From RHLJ01 sp965212165 (lineage in GTDB: Bacteria; Bacteroidota; Rhodothermia; Balneolales; Balneolaceae), in contig OZ243096.1 in assembly GCA_965212165.1 (NCBI GenBank), forward strand, positions 2,046,001 through 2,110,000: DNA of 64,000 nt, written 5' to 3'. Every line of letters begins with the position of its first letter. Position 1 is the first letter of the stretch. Both the position numbers and the translations under genes were made by a program. Positions 8,385 to 17,059 of this stretch are shown in pieces. The notes beneath the pieces are model-generated. The model saw only the letters and a program-made list of their open reading frames with translations, did not search any database and was not told the origin of the DNA.

Positions 8385-9439
8385 ATTCTACAGTGATCAT
8401 TCATTTTTCAAAGTTGGACCATAATCTAGATGCTGTTGATCGTAGATTAAAACCTGGCGTACAACGTATGGCAGTTGTTAAAGACAATGCATATGGTCAT
8501 GGACTTATACCGATTTCAAATCATATTAAAGATCGAGTTGAATGGTTTTGTGTTGCTCGTGTAACTGAAGGAAAAGTACTTCGAGAATCTGGTATTAAGA
8601 ACCCCATTTTAGTTTTTGAAGCCCCGAGAAAAGAGACTGCTAACCTTTTTAAAGAATATGGTTTAACAGCTACCCTTGCAGAAATTGATTCATTAAATGT
8701 ACTTGATGAGGGTACTGAATATCATATAAATATTGATACTGGGATGCATCGTCTAGGTGTTTTACCAGAGAACGTGAGCGAGTTAGCGAAATCAATTTCT
8801 AATTATCCTCAATTAAAGTGTACTGGTATCTACACACATTTCTTTAAAGCTGATGATCCCAATAATCCTGAAGTTGAAACACAACTAAAACTCTTTAAGG
8901 AAATTCGAGCTCAATTTCCTTCAGATTGGATGACACATACTGCTAATACTGGAGGTATCTTCCACTATAGAGATTTAGATTTGCAATTTGATGCTGTTCG
9001 ACCAGGAGTTTGTCTATATGGATATGGGGCAGGTAATGTTGAAGTTCCTGATTTAGAACCAATTTTAGATTGGAAATCATTTTTAATGCAGGTAAAAAAA
9101 GTAAAAGCAGGTGATTCAGCGAGTTATGGTGCAAAATGGACAGCTCCTATGGATGGATTTTTAGGCATAATTCCTACTGGCTATAGTGACGGAATACCTC
9201 GTGTATTAACTAATTCATTTAAAATAAAAGTAAATGAAGAGTACTACGACCAAGTTGGGACAATTAGTATGGATTACTCTTTGGTATTTCTAAGAAATGA
9301 TTATTACGAAAAAGGGACAGTGATATATTTATTAGATGGCAATAAACTTTCAGCCAAAGAATGGGCAAAAAAAGCTAATACCATACCTTATGAAATTACC
9401 ACAAGTATAAAAGAAAGAGTAGCTAAAGAATATCTGTGA
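8381..9439 (+). CDS. alr: Alanine racemase
   Basis: PLP enzyme that interconverts L- and D-alanine for peptidoglycan. The PLP-lysine motif AVVKDNAYGHG is at 31-41 (Lys34), and the opposite-face catalytic tyrosine is in ASYGAKW (Tyr249). Length 352 residues, usual for the family. The start is a TTG at 8381 that overlaps the previous gene's stop (TTGA); no ATG exists between it and the PLP motif that would keep the first strand intact. The weak start plus overlap suggests translation depends on ribosomes arriving from the oxidoreductase gene. It converges on the FKBP-like gene with only three bases between stops. Confidence 0.95.
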   Translation: MNSTVIIHFSKLDHNLDAVDRRLKPGVQRMAVVKDNAYGHGLIPISNHIKDRVEWFCVARVTEGKVLRESGIKNPILVFEAPRKETANLFKEYGLTATLAEIDSLNVLDEGTEYHINIDTGMHRLGVLPENVSELAKSISNYPQLKCTGIYTHFFKADDPNNPEVETQLKLFKEIRAQFPSDWMTHTANTGGIFHYRDLDLQFDAVRPGVCLYGYGAGNVEVPDLEPILDWKSFLMQVKKVKAGDSASYGAKWTAPMDGFLGIIPTGYSDGIPRVLTNSFKIKVNEEYYDQVGTISMDYSLVFLRNDYYEKGTVIYLLDGNKLSAKEWAKKANTIPYEITTSIKERVAKEYL

Positions 9440-9442
9440 AGC

Positions 9443-9916
9443 TCAATAAGCAATCGAAACTAGTTCAAAATCGATGGTAATCGTTTGATCAGTTGTATTA
9501 ATTTCATCAGGAATTACTAAGAGTCTTCGTTCTCCTTCTTTCATTCCTAATATTCCTTCTATTAGACCCTCGCCACCAAAACGAATAGTTGTTTGTAAAC
9601 CAACATTATTTACTCTTCTTGGAGATGTACTTCCGTTTACAAATGAACTTGAAACAATATCACCGTCCAGATTTCTGGTAGTGTAGTATACAAACATGTC
9701 ATCTCGAATAGTCAACTCAAATGAACTTGAGTCTCCTTCAGTTATTACATAATAAATAAGACCTGTGTCTGATACAACTTTGGAAACAGCGTTTGAGGTA
9801 TCTGGAAAAGCAGGAGCGTCAGAGTAATCGAAAGATATGGATGTTCCATTATCTCCTCCACATGCTGTAATGAGAAAGAATATTGGTAGTAAATATAGGA
9901 GGAATTTAAAATTCAT
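9443..9916 (-). CDS. FKBP-type peptidyl-prolyl isomerase-like lipoprotein
   Basis: 157 residues with a lipoprotein signal ending LITAC (Cys19), so probably anchored in the envelope. The rest is a single FKBP-like domain: DDMFVYYTTRNLDGDIVSSS, then the GLIEGILGMKEGERRLLVIP core typical of FKBP_C, where the G-M-x-x-G-E-x-R segment lines the active-site pocket. It probably helps fold exported proteins. Several aromatic pocket residues of canonical FKBPs are not obvious, so catalytic activity is not assured. It is a single gene, with 133 bases separating it from tatC upstream on the same strand. Confidence 0.82.
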   Translation of the reverse strand: MNFKFLLYLLPIFFLITACGGDNGTSISFDYSDAPAFPDTSNAVSKVVSDTGLIYYVITEGDSSSFELTIRDDMFVYYTTRNLDGDIVSSSFVNGSTSPRRVNNVGLQTTIRFGGEGLIEGILGMKEGERRLLVIPDEINTTDQTITIDFELVSIAY

Positions 9917-10049
9917 TTATTAAATCTTATGCGTTCAATGGATGGGTATTAAACCCATTTTTTATAGTTTTATTATGTGAATTCGCAGCCTTAAAGATAC
10001 TGTATCATTTGGATAAAAACTGCTTTCTTAAAAATGAAAATTTAAACCA

Positions 10050-10907
10050 TTAAGCTTCTGCTTCACCAAATGCTTTTTTGAGTTCTTTTTCGCGTTGTTT
10101 ACCCGCTATATAACTTACCCAGATTGAAAATTCATATAATACAGCTAATGGCATTGCAATTAGTATTTGAGAAATAGGATCGGGAGGTGTAAGTAAGGCA
10201 GCCATTACCAAACAAACAATAAGAGCATGGCGACGATATGTTCTTAGAAAAGCAGGTGTTAAAATACCAATTTTAGAAAGAGCATAGCTCACAATTGGTA
10301 CTTGGAAAATCAATCCACATGAAATAACCCACATTGCTAATGAACTAAAATATTCATTTATATCGAAGTCATTTCGGACAATTCCTGAAGCTGAAATATT
10401 AAAAGAAGCGAAGAATTGAAGAGCAAAAGGGACTAATATTAAATATCCAAATGCAACACCAATTAGAAAGAAAAGAGTGATAAATAGTGCACTTACAATA
10501 GTTTTCCACTTTTCCTTAGTTTCTAAAGCGGGTTCAATAAAAGCCCAAATCTGATATATAAAAACTGGAGATCCAATGATAAAACCAGATATAAAAAGCA
10601 TCCCCCAAAAAGTAAAAAACTGACCTGGTAATTTCCTGCTTTGAAGAGTAAGATCAATAGCTTCTACTTTTATGATTTCATACATAAAGAAACTAGCTTT
10701 AGTCGGCCCAAGTAGAACAACGTCAATTACAAAATCAGAAAAGATAAAGGCTACTATAACTCCAGCAATAATTCCAATGAATCCTTTAATAATTCTCCAG
10801 CGTAGTTCTTCTAAATGCTCAAGGAAAGACATTTGATCAGTACGATCTGCAGGTTTAACTACTTTGGGAGGTTCGGCTCCCATTATTTGACGTTGTTCTG
10901 TAGACAA
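10050..10907 (-). CDS. tatC: Twin-arginine translocase subunit TatC
   Basis: Polytopic inner-membrane subunit that recognises Tat signal peptides. The family's N-terminal signature FLEHLEELRWRI is at about 28-39, and six membrane segments follow, with the periplasmic PVFIYQIWAFIEPAL motif in the middle and the ALLTPPDPISQ segment near the end. Length 285. The frame opens with a TTG at 10907, nine bases after glyA; the first ATG is eight codons further in (10883), and either could be used since neither has a convincing ribosome-binding site. TatA/B is not in the window. Third gene of rpiB-glyA-tatC. Confidence 0.95.
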   Translation of the reverse strand: MSTEQRQIMGAEPPKVVKPADRTDQMSFLEHLEELRWRIIKGFIGIIAGVIVAFIFSDFVIDVVLLGPTKASFFMYEIIKVEAIDLTLQSRKLPGQFFTFWGMLFISGFIIGSPVFIYQIWAFIEPALETKEKWKTIVSALFITLFFLIGVAFGYLILVPFALQFFASFNISASGIVRNDFDINEYFSSLAMWVISCGLIFQVPIVSYALSKIGILTPAFLRTYRRHALIVCLVMAALLTPPDPISQILIAMPLAVLYEFSIWVSYIAGKQREKELKKAFGEAEA

Positions 10908-10916
10908 ATTGAGAAA

Positions 10917-12215
10917 TTATGCAGTTACGAAATCATATAGAGGGAATCGCTCGCACAAAGCAGCAACTTCTCCAGTAACTTGTTTATGGATATCTTCATT
11001 TGAAGGATTTTGAATCACTTTATCTATTAGAATAGCAATATATTCAAATTCAGCTTCCTTGAGCCCCCTTGTTGTCATAGCTGGAGCGCCAATTCGTATT
11101 CCAGATGTTATAAATGGACTCTCAGTATCGAATGGAACCATATTTTTATTAACGGTAATGGCAGATTTACCAAGAGCTTCTTCTGCAATTTTACCGTTAA
11201 CACCTTTATTTCTAAGATCAATGAGGATTAAATGATTATCAGTTCCTCCACTTACAATATTATAACCAAGCTCAACAAATTTAGCAGCAAGTGCTTTAGC
11301 ATTACTCTGAGTTTGAAGTTGGTATTCTTTAAAAGAATCTTCTAATGCTTCACCATAAGCAACAGCTTTAGCAGCAACAGCATGCATTAATGGGCCACCT
11401 TGAGTACCTGGGAATACAGCAGAGTCTAATACTTCGCTCCAGTTCTTTACTCGTCCAGATTTTGGAGCGATTACACCAAGAGAATTTTCTCCATCTTTAC
11501 CAACTAAAATCATTCCACCACGTGGACCTCTAAGCGTTTTATGTGTTGTGGTAGTTACCACATGAGCATAAGGGAGAGGATCATTTAATACTTTAGTTGC
11601 AATCAATCCAGCTGTATGTGCCATATCCATCCATAATAGTGCCCCAACTTCATCTGCTATACTCCTGAAAGCTTCATAATCATAATCACGTGAGTATGCA
11701 GAGGCACCAATAGAAATCATTTTTGGTTTAACAGCTTTGGCTTTCTCACGAATCTTATTGTAATCTAGAAGACCATTATCCTTATCTACACCATAGAATT
11801 CTGGTTTAAAATAAATTCCTGAAAAATTAACAGGAGAACCATGAGTTAAATGACCACCATGAGATAAATCGAATCCTAATAAGGTTTCTCCTGGCTTCAT
11901 GAGTGCCAAATAAACAGCCGCATTTGCAGATGCTCCAGAATGAGGTTGAACATTTACCCAATCGGCACCAAAAAGTTCCTTTGCACGGTCTCGAGCAATA
12001 TCTTCAATTACATCGGCATATTCACATCCACCGTAATATCTTTTTCCAGGATAACCTTCCGCATATTTATTTGTAAGATTGCTTCCATTGGCTTGAAGAA
12101 CAGCACGAGTTACAAAATTTTCAGAAGCTATAAGCTCAAGATTGGTGTTTTGACGTACCGTTTCTTTTTCAAGTAGATCAAAGATTTTTGGATCTTGCTC
12201 TTGGATAGATTTCAT
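10917..12215 (-). CDS. glyA: Serine hydroxymethyltransferase
   Basis: PLP enzyme converting serine and tetrahydrofolate to glycine and methylene-tetrahydrofolate, the main source of one-carbon units and thus linked to folC, thyA and folA in this window. Seen: the NLELIASENF N-terminal signature, the YAEGYPGKRYYGG loop, and the PLP lysine in TTTTHKTLRGPRGG. About 432 residues, standard for bacteria. I place the start at the ATG at 12215, which overlaps the rpiB stop as TGATG; a TTG one codon earlier (12218) would also be in frame but is less likely. Nine bases separate it from the TTG of tatC. Confidence 0.97.
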   Translation of the reverse strand: MKSIQEQDPKIFDLLEKETVRQNTNLELIASENFVTRAVLQANGSNLTNKYAEGYPGKRYYGGCEYADVIEDIARDRAKELFGADWVNVQPHSGASANAAVYLALMKPGETLLGFDLSHGGHLTHGSPVNFSGIYFKPEFYGVDKDNGLLDYNKIREKAKAVKPKMISIGASAYSRDYDYEAFRSIADEVGALLWMDMAHTAGLIATKVLNDPLPYAHVVTTTTHKTLRGPRGGMILVGKDGENSLGVIAPKSGRVKNWSEVLDSAVFPGTQGGPLMHAVAAKAVAYGEALEDSFKEYQLQTQSNAKALAAKFVELGYNIVSGGTDNHLILIDLRNKGVNGKIAEEALGKSAITVNKNMVPFDTESPFITSGIRIGAPAMTTRGLKEAEFEYIAILIDKVIQNPSNEDIHKQVTGEVAALCERFPLYDFVTA

Positions 12216-12670
12216 CAACTAATATCTTTTTGTGTGAGAGATTCAATTTTTTCAATTCGACGAAGATGTCTACCACCTTCAAACTCGGTTCCAAACCATG
12301 CTGTTAATATCGCTTTAAGTTCAGATTTATCATTCTCTAGCTCTTTACCTGGAATACAAAGTATATTTGCATTATTGTGAAGGCGAGTCATCTCAGACAC
12401 CTTATGATTGTACACTAATGCAGCTCGAACTTTTGGATATTTATTTGCAGTCATACAAACACCTTGTCCACTTCCGCAAAGAATTATGCCTTGTGCATAT
12501 TCACCTGAATTAATTCGTTCTGAAACCTGAATAGCAAAATCAGGATAATCAACTGAATCTTCAGAATGAGTTCCAAAATCAACAGGTGTATGACCAAGGT
12601 TCTCCAAAATTTCTTTTGTGATGGTTTTAGCTTTGAACCCGGCGTGATCGCTCGCAATTGGGATGATCAT
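12215..12670 (-). CDS. rpiB: Ribose-5-phosphate isomerase B
   Basis: Interconverts ribose 5-phosphate and ribulose 5-phosphate in the pentose phosphate pathway. The short 151-residue RpiB/LacAB fold shows SDHAGF at 7-12, the catalytic cysteine in CGSGQG (Cys65), and the RLHNNANI motif near 97-104 with the phosphate-binding residues. It leads a minus-strand operon with glyA and tatC and overlaps glyA at TGATG. It faces a divergent inositol-monophosphatase-like gene across 181 bases. Confidence 0.95.
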   Translation of the reverse strand: MIIPIASDHAGFKAKTITKEILENLGHTPVDFGTHSEDSVDYPDFAIQVSERINSGEYAQGIILCGSGQGVCMTANKYPKVRAALVYNHKVSEMTRLHNNANILCIPGKELENDKSELKAILTAWFGTEFEGGRHLRRIEKIESLTQKDIS

Positions 12671-12779
12671 TAAAACTTAAGTTGTAGTGAATGATTAGAG
12701 TTCAAATATCTTCAAATTTTAGGTTAGATTAAAGGATTCAATTCATCAAATAAAAATTAAGAATGATTCAATGTTCAGT

Positions 12780-12806
12780 ACATCATTCTGAGAATACTTC
12801 TGAAGA
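12780..12806. repeat. Degenerate intergenic repeat-like unit, copy B
   Basis: CATTCTGAG followed after a nine-base spacer by GAAGAATTTG, matching copy A (6676-6703, opposite orientation) in its two half-elements but with a longer spacer. Both copies lie between divergent genes. The match is loose and could be chance. Confidence 0.25.
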
Positions 12807-12851
12807 ATTTGCAATATAATATGGATTAATAACTAATCACTCTCAATACCT

Positions 12852-13658
12852 ATGTACCACAAAGAACTAGAAATTGCAAAAAAAGCTGCTGCTGAAGCCG
12901 CTGCAATAATCAGAACATATAGATCAAACGAGTCTTTTTCTATTCAATTGAAAAGAAAGAATGATTTAGTTACAGATGCTGATTTAGCTTCAGAAAAGAA
13001 AATCATTGAAGTGATTAAGTCAGTGTTTCCAGATGATCAGTTTCTTGCTGAGGAATCTAATATACATACGAAATTACCAAATGGACGAGTTTGGATTATA
13101 GATCCAATAGATGGAACCACTAATTTTTCACATGGATTCGCACCTTATTGTGTTTCAATTGCATTTTGGGAAGATGGGAAGCCAAAAGTTGGGCTCGTTC
13201 TTGAAGTAGCTAATGATGAATGGTTTTGGGCGGTTGAGGGACAAGGTGCATTTTTGGGAAAACAGAAGATATCGATTTCAGAAATAACAGATCCTAAGAA
13301 AGCGTTGATTGCAACTGGATTTCCATATAGTCAATTTGAATTAGTAGATCCATATCTTCAAGTACTTAAAAATTTAATGCAGAAAACACATGGTATTCGA
13401 AGAGCTGGTGCTGCTTCATACGACCTTTGTTGTGTTGCAGCAGGTAGAGTAGAAGGATTTTATGAATATGGATTAAACCCATGGGATATAGCAGCTGGAA
13501 TGTTAATAATCCAAGAAGCAGGTGGAATTTCTACCGATTGGAAAGGTGAGCAAAATCAATTATTTGGAAAACGAATTATTACAGGTAATTCATCTATTTG
13601 TGAGTTTTTACAAGCGGAGCTCAAAGCCTGTTTTGATGAAGGAAATCTTTCGCTGTAA
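12852..13658 (+). CDS. Inositol monophosphatase family protein
   Basis: Magnesium-dependent, lithium-sensitive-type phosphatase fold, 268 residues. The metal-site motifs are present: EEESN-like LAEESN near 60, IDPIDGTTNF at about 84-93, and WDIAAGMLIIQEAGG in the last third. Members hydrolyse inositol phosphate, histidinol phosphate, 3'-phosphoadenosine 5'-phosphate or fructose bisphosphate; sequence alone favours the SuhB/IMPase branch but does not settle the substrate. It lies 67 bases upstream of aguB on the same strand and may share a transcript with the putrescine genes, although no functional link is obvious. Confidence 0.9.
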   Translation: MYHKELEIAKKAAAEAAAIIRTYRSNESFSIQLKRKNDLVTDADLASEKKIIEVIKSVFPDDQFLAEESNIHTKLPNGRVWIIDPIDGTTNFSHGFAPYCVSIAFWEDGKPKVGLVLEVANDEWFWAVEGQGAFLGKQKISISEITDPKKALIATGFPYSQFELVDPYLQVLKNLMQKTHGIRRAGAASYDLCCVAAGRVEGFYEYGLNPWDIAAGMLIIQEAGGISTDWKGEQNQLFGKRIITGNSSICEFLQAELKACFDEGNLSL

Positions 13659-13725
13659 AATAGCCCAAGTATTTCAAGAACCCTGTTTAATCCCTACCTT
13701 TCACTAAAATAATAAAAGGAAAGAA

Positions 13726-14610
13726 GTGATTGATCGGAAAGTAAATGTTGGGATTGTACAAATGACTTGTTCATCCAATCCTGAGGATAATCTTAGAAAA
13801 GCTATAGTGAAGATTAAGGAAGCGGCTGCAAGTGGAGCGCAGATTGTTTGTCTTCAAGAATTATTTCTTTCCTTATATTTCTGTGATGTTGAAGCTTATG
13901 AGAATTTTAAACTAGCTGAATCAGTACCAGGACCAAGTACAGATATCTTATCAAAATTAGCTAATGAATTAGGCATTGTAATAATTGCTTCTCTTTTTGA
14001 GAAAAGAGCCGAGGGACTTTATCATAACACAACTGCTGTTTTGGATGCTGATGGTACTTATCTAGGAAAATATCGCAAGATGCATATCCCTGATGATCCA
14101 GGTTATTTTGAGAAATTCTATTTCACCCCGGGTGATTTAGGTTATAAAGTTTTCGATACTAAATTTGCAAAAATTGGGGTATTGATTTGTTGGGATCAAT
14201 GGTATCCCGAAGCAGCTCGTATTACATCTTTAAAGGGTGCTGAAATGCTTTTTTATCCTACCGCAATAGGTTGGCACGATTCTCAAAATGAAGCTATAAA
14301 CGATGAACAGTATCAAGCATGGCAAACTATTCAGCGATCTCATTCAGTTGCAAATGGGGTCCCAGTAGTGTCTGTAAATCGAGTAGGAAGAGAGGGTGAA
14401 ATGAGTTTTTGGGGAGGTTCTTTTATTACAAACTCATTTGGACGAGTTTTATATAAATCCTCTCATTCTGAAGAAGAAATACATGTGGAAAGTCTTTCAA
14501 TGACAGAATCGAATCAATTTAGAACTCACTGGCCATTTCTAAGAGACCGGCGCATTGATTCCTATCAACCTATTACAAAACGGTTTCTAGATGAAGATGA
14601 ATCTAATTGA
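13726..14610 (+). CDS. aguB: N-carbamoylputrescine amidase
   Basis: Nitrilase-superfamily amidohydrolase that releases putrescine, ammonia and CO2 from N-carbamoylputrescine. The catalytic triad is visible: Glu45 in LQELF, Lys118 in YRKMHIPDD and Cys155 in LICWDQWYPE. Length 294, usual for AguB. It starts with GTG at 13726, preceded by a purine-rich AAAGGAAAGAA that serves as the ribosome-binding site and decides this start. Its end overlaps the start of aguA, the previous enzyme of the pathway, by 20 bases, which makes the assignment firm. Confidence 0.95.
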   Translation: MIDRKVNVGIVQMTCSSNPEDNLRKAIVKIKEAAASGAQIVCLQELFLSLYFCDVEAYENFKLAESVPGPSTDILSKLANELGIVIIASLFEKRAEGLYHNTTAVLDADGTYLGKYRKMHIPDDPGYFEKFYFTPGDLGYKVFDTKFAKIGVLICWDQWYPEAARITSLKGAEMLFYPTAIGWHDSQNEAINDEQYQAWQTIQRSHSVANGVPVVSVNRVGREGEMSFWGGSFITNSFGRVLYKSSHSEEEIHVESLSMTESNQFRTHWPFLRDRRIDSYQPITKRFLDEDESN

Positions 14611-15688
14611 AGCCCCAAAGAATTGGGTTCATAAGTCTACGTTTGAAGGAATACCAGCTGAACAAGGGTTTTACTTTCCAGCTGAATTTGCAGAACACGA
14701 AGCAACTTGGCTGAGCTGGCCGCACAACCCTGGTACCTGGCCTGGTAAAATCGAAACGATATACAAACCCTGTTGCGAGTTTATCAAACTAGTAGCTGAA
14801 GGAGAGAAGGTGAAGATCAATGTCAGGGATGAAGCAATGGCTAAAGAAGCGTTTAGCAAGATTCAGAAAACCGGCGCTGATATGTCACAGGTTTATTTTC
14901 ATCTGAATCCTACCAACGACGCATGGTGTCGTGATCATGGCCCTGCATTTTTATTGAATAAGGAATCCAATAAAAAAATTATTGTGGATTGGGGATATAA
15001 TGCATGGGGAGGAAAGTATCCGCCGTTTGATTTGGACGATGTTATACCAACAAGAATTGCATATCAATTAGAGCTTCCTGTTTCACAAGCCCCTATTATA
15101 ATGGAAGGGGGCTCTGTTGATTTCAATGGGAAGGGAACGTTAATTACCACAGAATCATGTTTATTGAATAAGAATCGTAATCCGCAACTTACCAAAGATG
15201 AAATTGAAAATTATTTGCGAGATTATTATGGAGTCACAAATATTTTATGGCTTGGAGATGGTATTGCAGGTGATGATACCGATGGTCACATTGATGACTT
15301 AACTCGTTTTGTAAATGAAGATACTGTAGTTACTGCTATAGAGGATCATGAATTGGATGAAAACTATGAGCCATTGAGAAAAAATTTAGAATTACTCAAA
15401 AGCCTTAGGTTAGAGAATGGAAATCCTCTAAATATAATCGAGCTTCCAATGCCAAAAGCTCGCTACTACCAAGGTCAACGTTTACCAATGTCGTATGCGA
15501 ACTTCTATATTTCAAATAAATATGTTATTACTCCAGTTTTTGGAGATGCTAATGATAGGATGGCTCTTGAGATTCTTGAAAATTGTTTCTCTTCCAGAAA
15601 AGTAGTCGGCATTAATTCTTCAGACTTAATTTGGGGATTAGGGAGTTTTCATTGCCTTAGCCAGCAGGAGCCTAAACTAATAACCTAA
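14591..15688 (+). CDS. aguA: Agmatine deiminase
   Basis: Converts agmatine to N-carbamoylputrescine and ammonia. It shows the guanidine-modifying-enzyme fold: HEATWLSWPHN near the N terminus, NDAWCRDHGPAF, GGSVDFNGKGTL, GDDTDGHIDDLTRF, and the nucleophile Cys355 in GSFHCLSQQEP at the end. Length 365 is typical. It starts inside aguB (20-base overlap); a second ATG at 14597 is an equally good start. Together with aguB it gives putrescine from agmatine; the arginine decarboxylase that would supply agmatine is not in the window. Confidence 0.96.
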   Translation: MKMNLIEAPKNWVHKSTFEGIPAEQGFYFPAEFAEHEATWLSWPHNPGTWPGKIETIYKPCCEFIKLVAEGEKVKINVRDEAMAKEAFSKIQKTGADMSQVYFHLNPTNDAWCRDHGPAFLLNKESNKKIIVDWGYNAWGGKYPPFDLDDVIPTRIAYQLELPVSQAPIIMEGGSVDFNGKGTLITTESCLLNKNRNPQLTKDEIENYLRDYYGVTNILWLGDGIAGDDTDGHIDDLTRFVNEDTVVTAIEDHELDENYEPLRKNLELLKSLRLENGNPLNIIELPMPKARYYQGQRLPMSYANFYISNKYVITPVFGDANDRMALEILENCFSSRKVVGINSSDLIWGLGSFHCLSQQEPKLIT

Positions 15689-15805
15689 CATTTTAGCTAG
15701 ACTATGAAATTCAGTATGTTCTAAGGCTTATTTTTAGATACCATACTAGTTAAAGATGCCAAAATTATAATGAGTATTGGATATTCGTAAACAAAGAATC
15801 GGTAG

Positions 15806-16900
15806 ATGAAAAATTTATTTCTATTTCTAGTTATAGCTTTACTTAATGGAGTAACTACTAATGCACAAAATGTGACTTCAGATACACTTATAGTTGGTGT
15901 TTACGAATCACCACCTTTTGTATCTTTAGATAGGTCTGGAGAATTAAATGGTGTTAGTGTTTGGCTTTGGGAAAGAATAAGTACTGAAAATGATATAGAA
16001 TTTGTCTACAGAATTTATCCGGAGAATGAAAGTCCATTACATAATCTTCAAAATGATTTAGAATCTGGAGAAATTGATCTTTCAATTAACCCATTAACAA
16101 TTACAAGTAGTAGAAGCGAGCGCTACAGGTTTACTTACCCTTTTTATGTTGGTAATCTTACTATAGCTAAACATTCAGATACTAATTTAGAATCATTTAC
16201 TAGATTTTTTTCAGTATTCAAGAATAAAAAAGTGTTCTCACTTACAATTGTTCTTGCAATAATGATGACATTTTTCGGCTTATTAATTTGGTTTGCGGAG
16301 AGAAATAAAGATAGCTTTGAAGATGGCTATCATGGAGTAATATCTGGCCTATGGTGGTCTGCAGTTACTATGACAACAGTTGGCTATGGAGATAAAGTAC
16401 CAATTACAAAAAAAGGAAGATTTGTAGCTTTTTTATGGATGGTGATATCTCTTGTGATGGTATCAATTTTTACGGCTACAATTACTTCTGTATTGACAGT
16501 AAACCAACTTACAAATGAATTAAAGGATATTAAGAGTATAAAAAAATTAAAGGTCGGGACAGTAGAGGCTTCCGCTTCAGAAGAATATTTACGAAGAAAT
16601 ATCTTTACTAATGTGGATGAATACCCTGATTTAGTTCAAGGCTTAAATGGTTTACTAGCGGGTGACATAGAGGCTTTTGTTTATGATGAGCCTTGGCTTC
16701 AATATCAAATACAAAATAATGATGCATTCAAAGAGCTAGAGTTAATACCTGAAGTATTCAACTTAGAGCATTACGCTTGGCCTTTAAAAAAAGAAATGGA
16801 TTTTTTAACACGAGAAAAGATCTCATTTTCAATTTTAAAAGAAGTAGAATCTCAAGAGTGGAGCTTTATACTAGCAGAATATGGTTTAACAAAAAAGTAG
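15806..16900 (+). CDS. GluR0-type ligand-gated potassium channel (prokaryotic ionotropic glutamate receptor)
   Basis: A periplasmic solute-binding fold split by a pore. Signal peptide about 1-20. S1 lobe about 24-130 with the SRSERYRFT motif (Arg103 or Arg106 would hold the ligand carboxylate). TM1 about 143-163; re-entrant pore helix with the potassium filter TVGYGD at 191-196; TM2 about 204-231. S2 lobe about 245-360 with FVYDEPW (Asp294), where the ligand amino group is bound in glutamate receptors. The order S1-TM1-P-TM2-S2 with a K-channel filter and no third TM is that of cyanobacterial GluR0. It should form tetramers gated by an amino acid in the periplasm. The ligand is not predictable by eye. 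Single gene. Confidence 0.92.
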   Translation: MKNLFLFLVIALLNGVTTNAQNVTSDTLIVGVYESPPFVSLDRSGELNGVSVWLWERISTENDIEFVYRIYPENESPLHNLQNDLESGEIDLSINPLTITSSRSERYRFTYPFYVGNLTIAKHSDTNLESFTRFFSVFKNKKVFSLTIVLAIMMTFFGLLIWFAERNKDSFEDGYHGVISGLWWSAVTMTTVGYGDKVPITKKGRFVAFLWMVISLVMVSIFTATITSVLTVNQLTNELKDIKSIKKLKVGTVEASASEEYLRRNIFTNVDEYPDLVQGLNGLLAGDIEAFVYDEPWLQYQIQNNDAFKELELIPEVFNLEHYAWPLKKEMDFLTREKISFSILKEVESQEWSFILAEYGLTKK

Positions 16901-17059
16901 AATTGGCGATGTTTTATCTAAAAATTCAAAATAAACTACTTTTTAACATTCTGTATATAATGTAAAGGTTAACAAGAATTGACTTCAAATTTTATCAGAA
17001 AAGCGCTACCATTATAATAATGCTAAACATTAATTCTAACATGACACAAAGAACTTTTT

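Noticed and set aside
11940..12176. Plus-strand ORFs opposite glyA and rpiB
   Set aside because: Shadow frames of confidently identified minus-strand genes; no homology-like motifs.
16979..17040. TTGACT and TATAAT as a sigma-70 promoter for phhA
   Set aside because: The spacer is far longer than 17 bases, and these motifs are expected by chance in AT-rich DNA.
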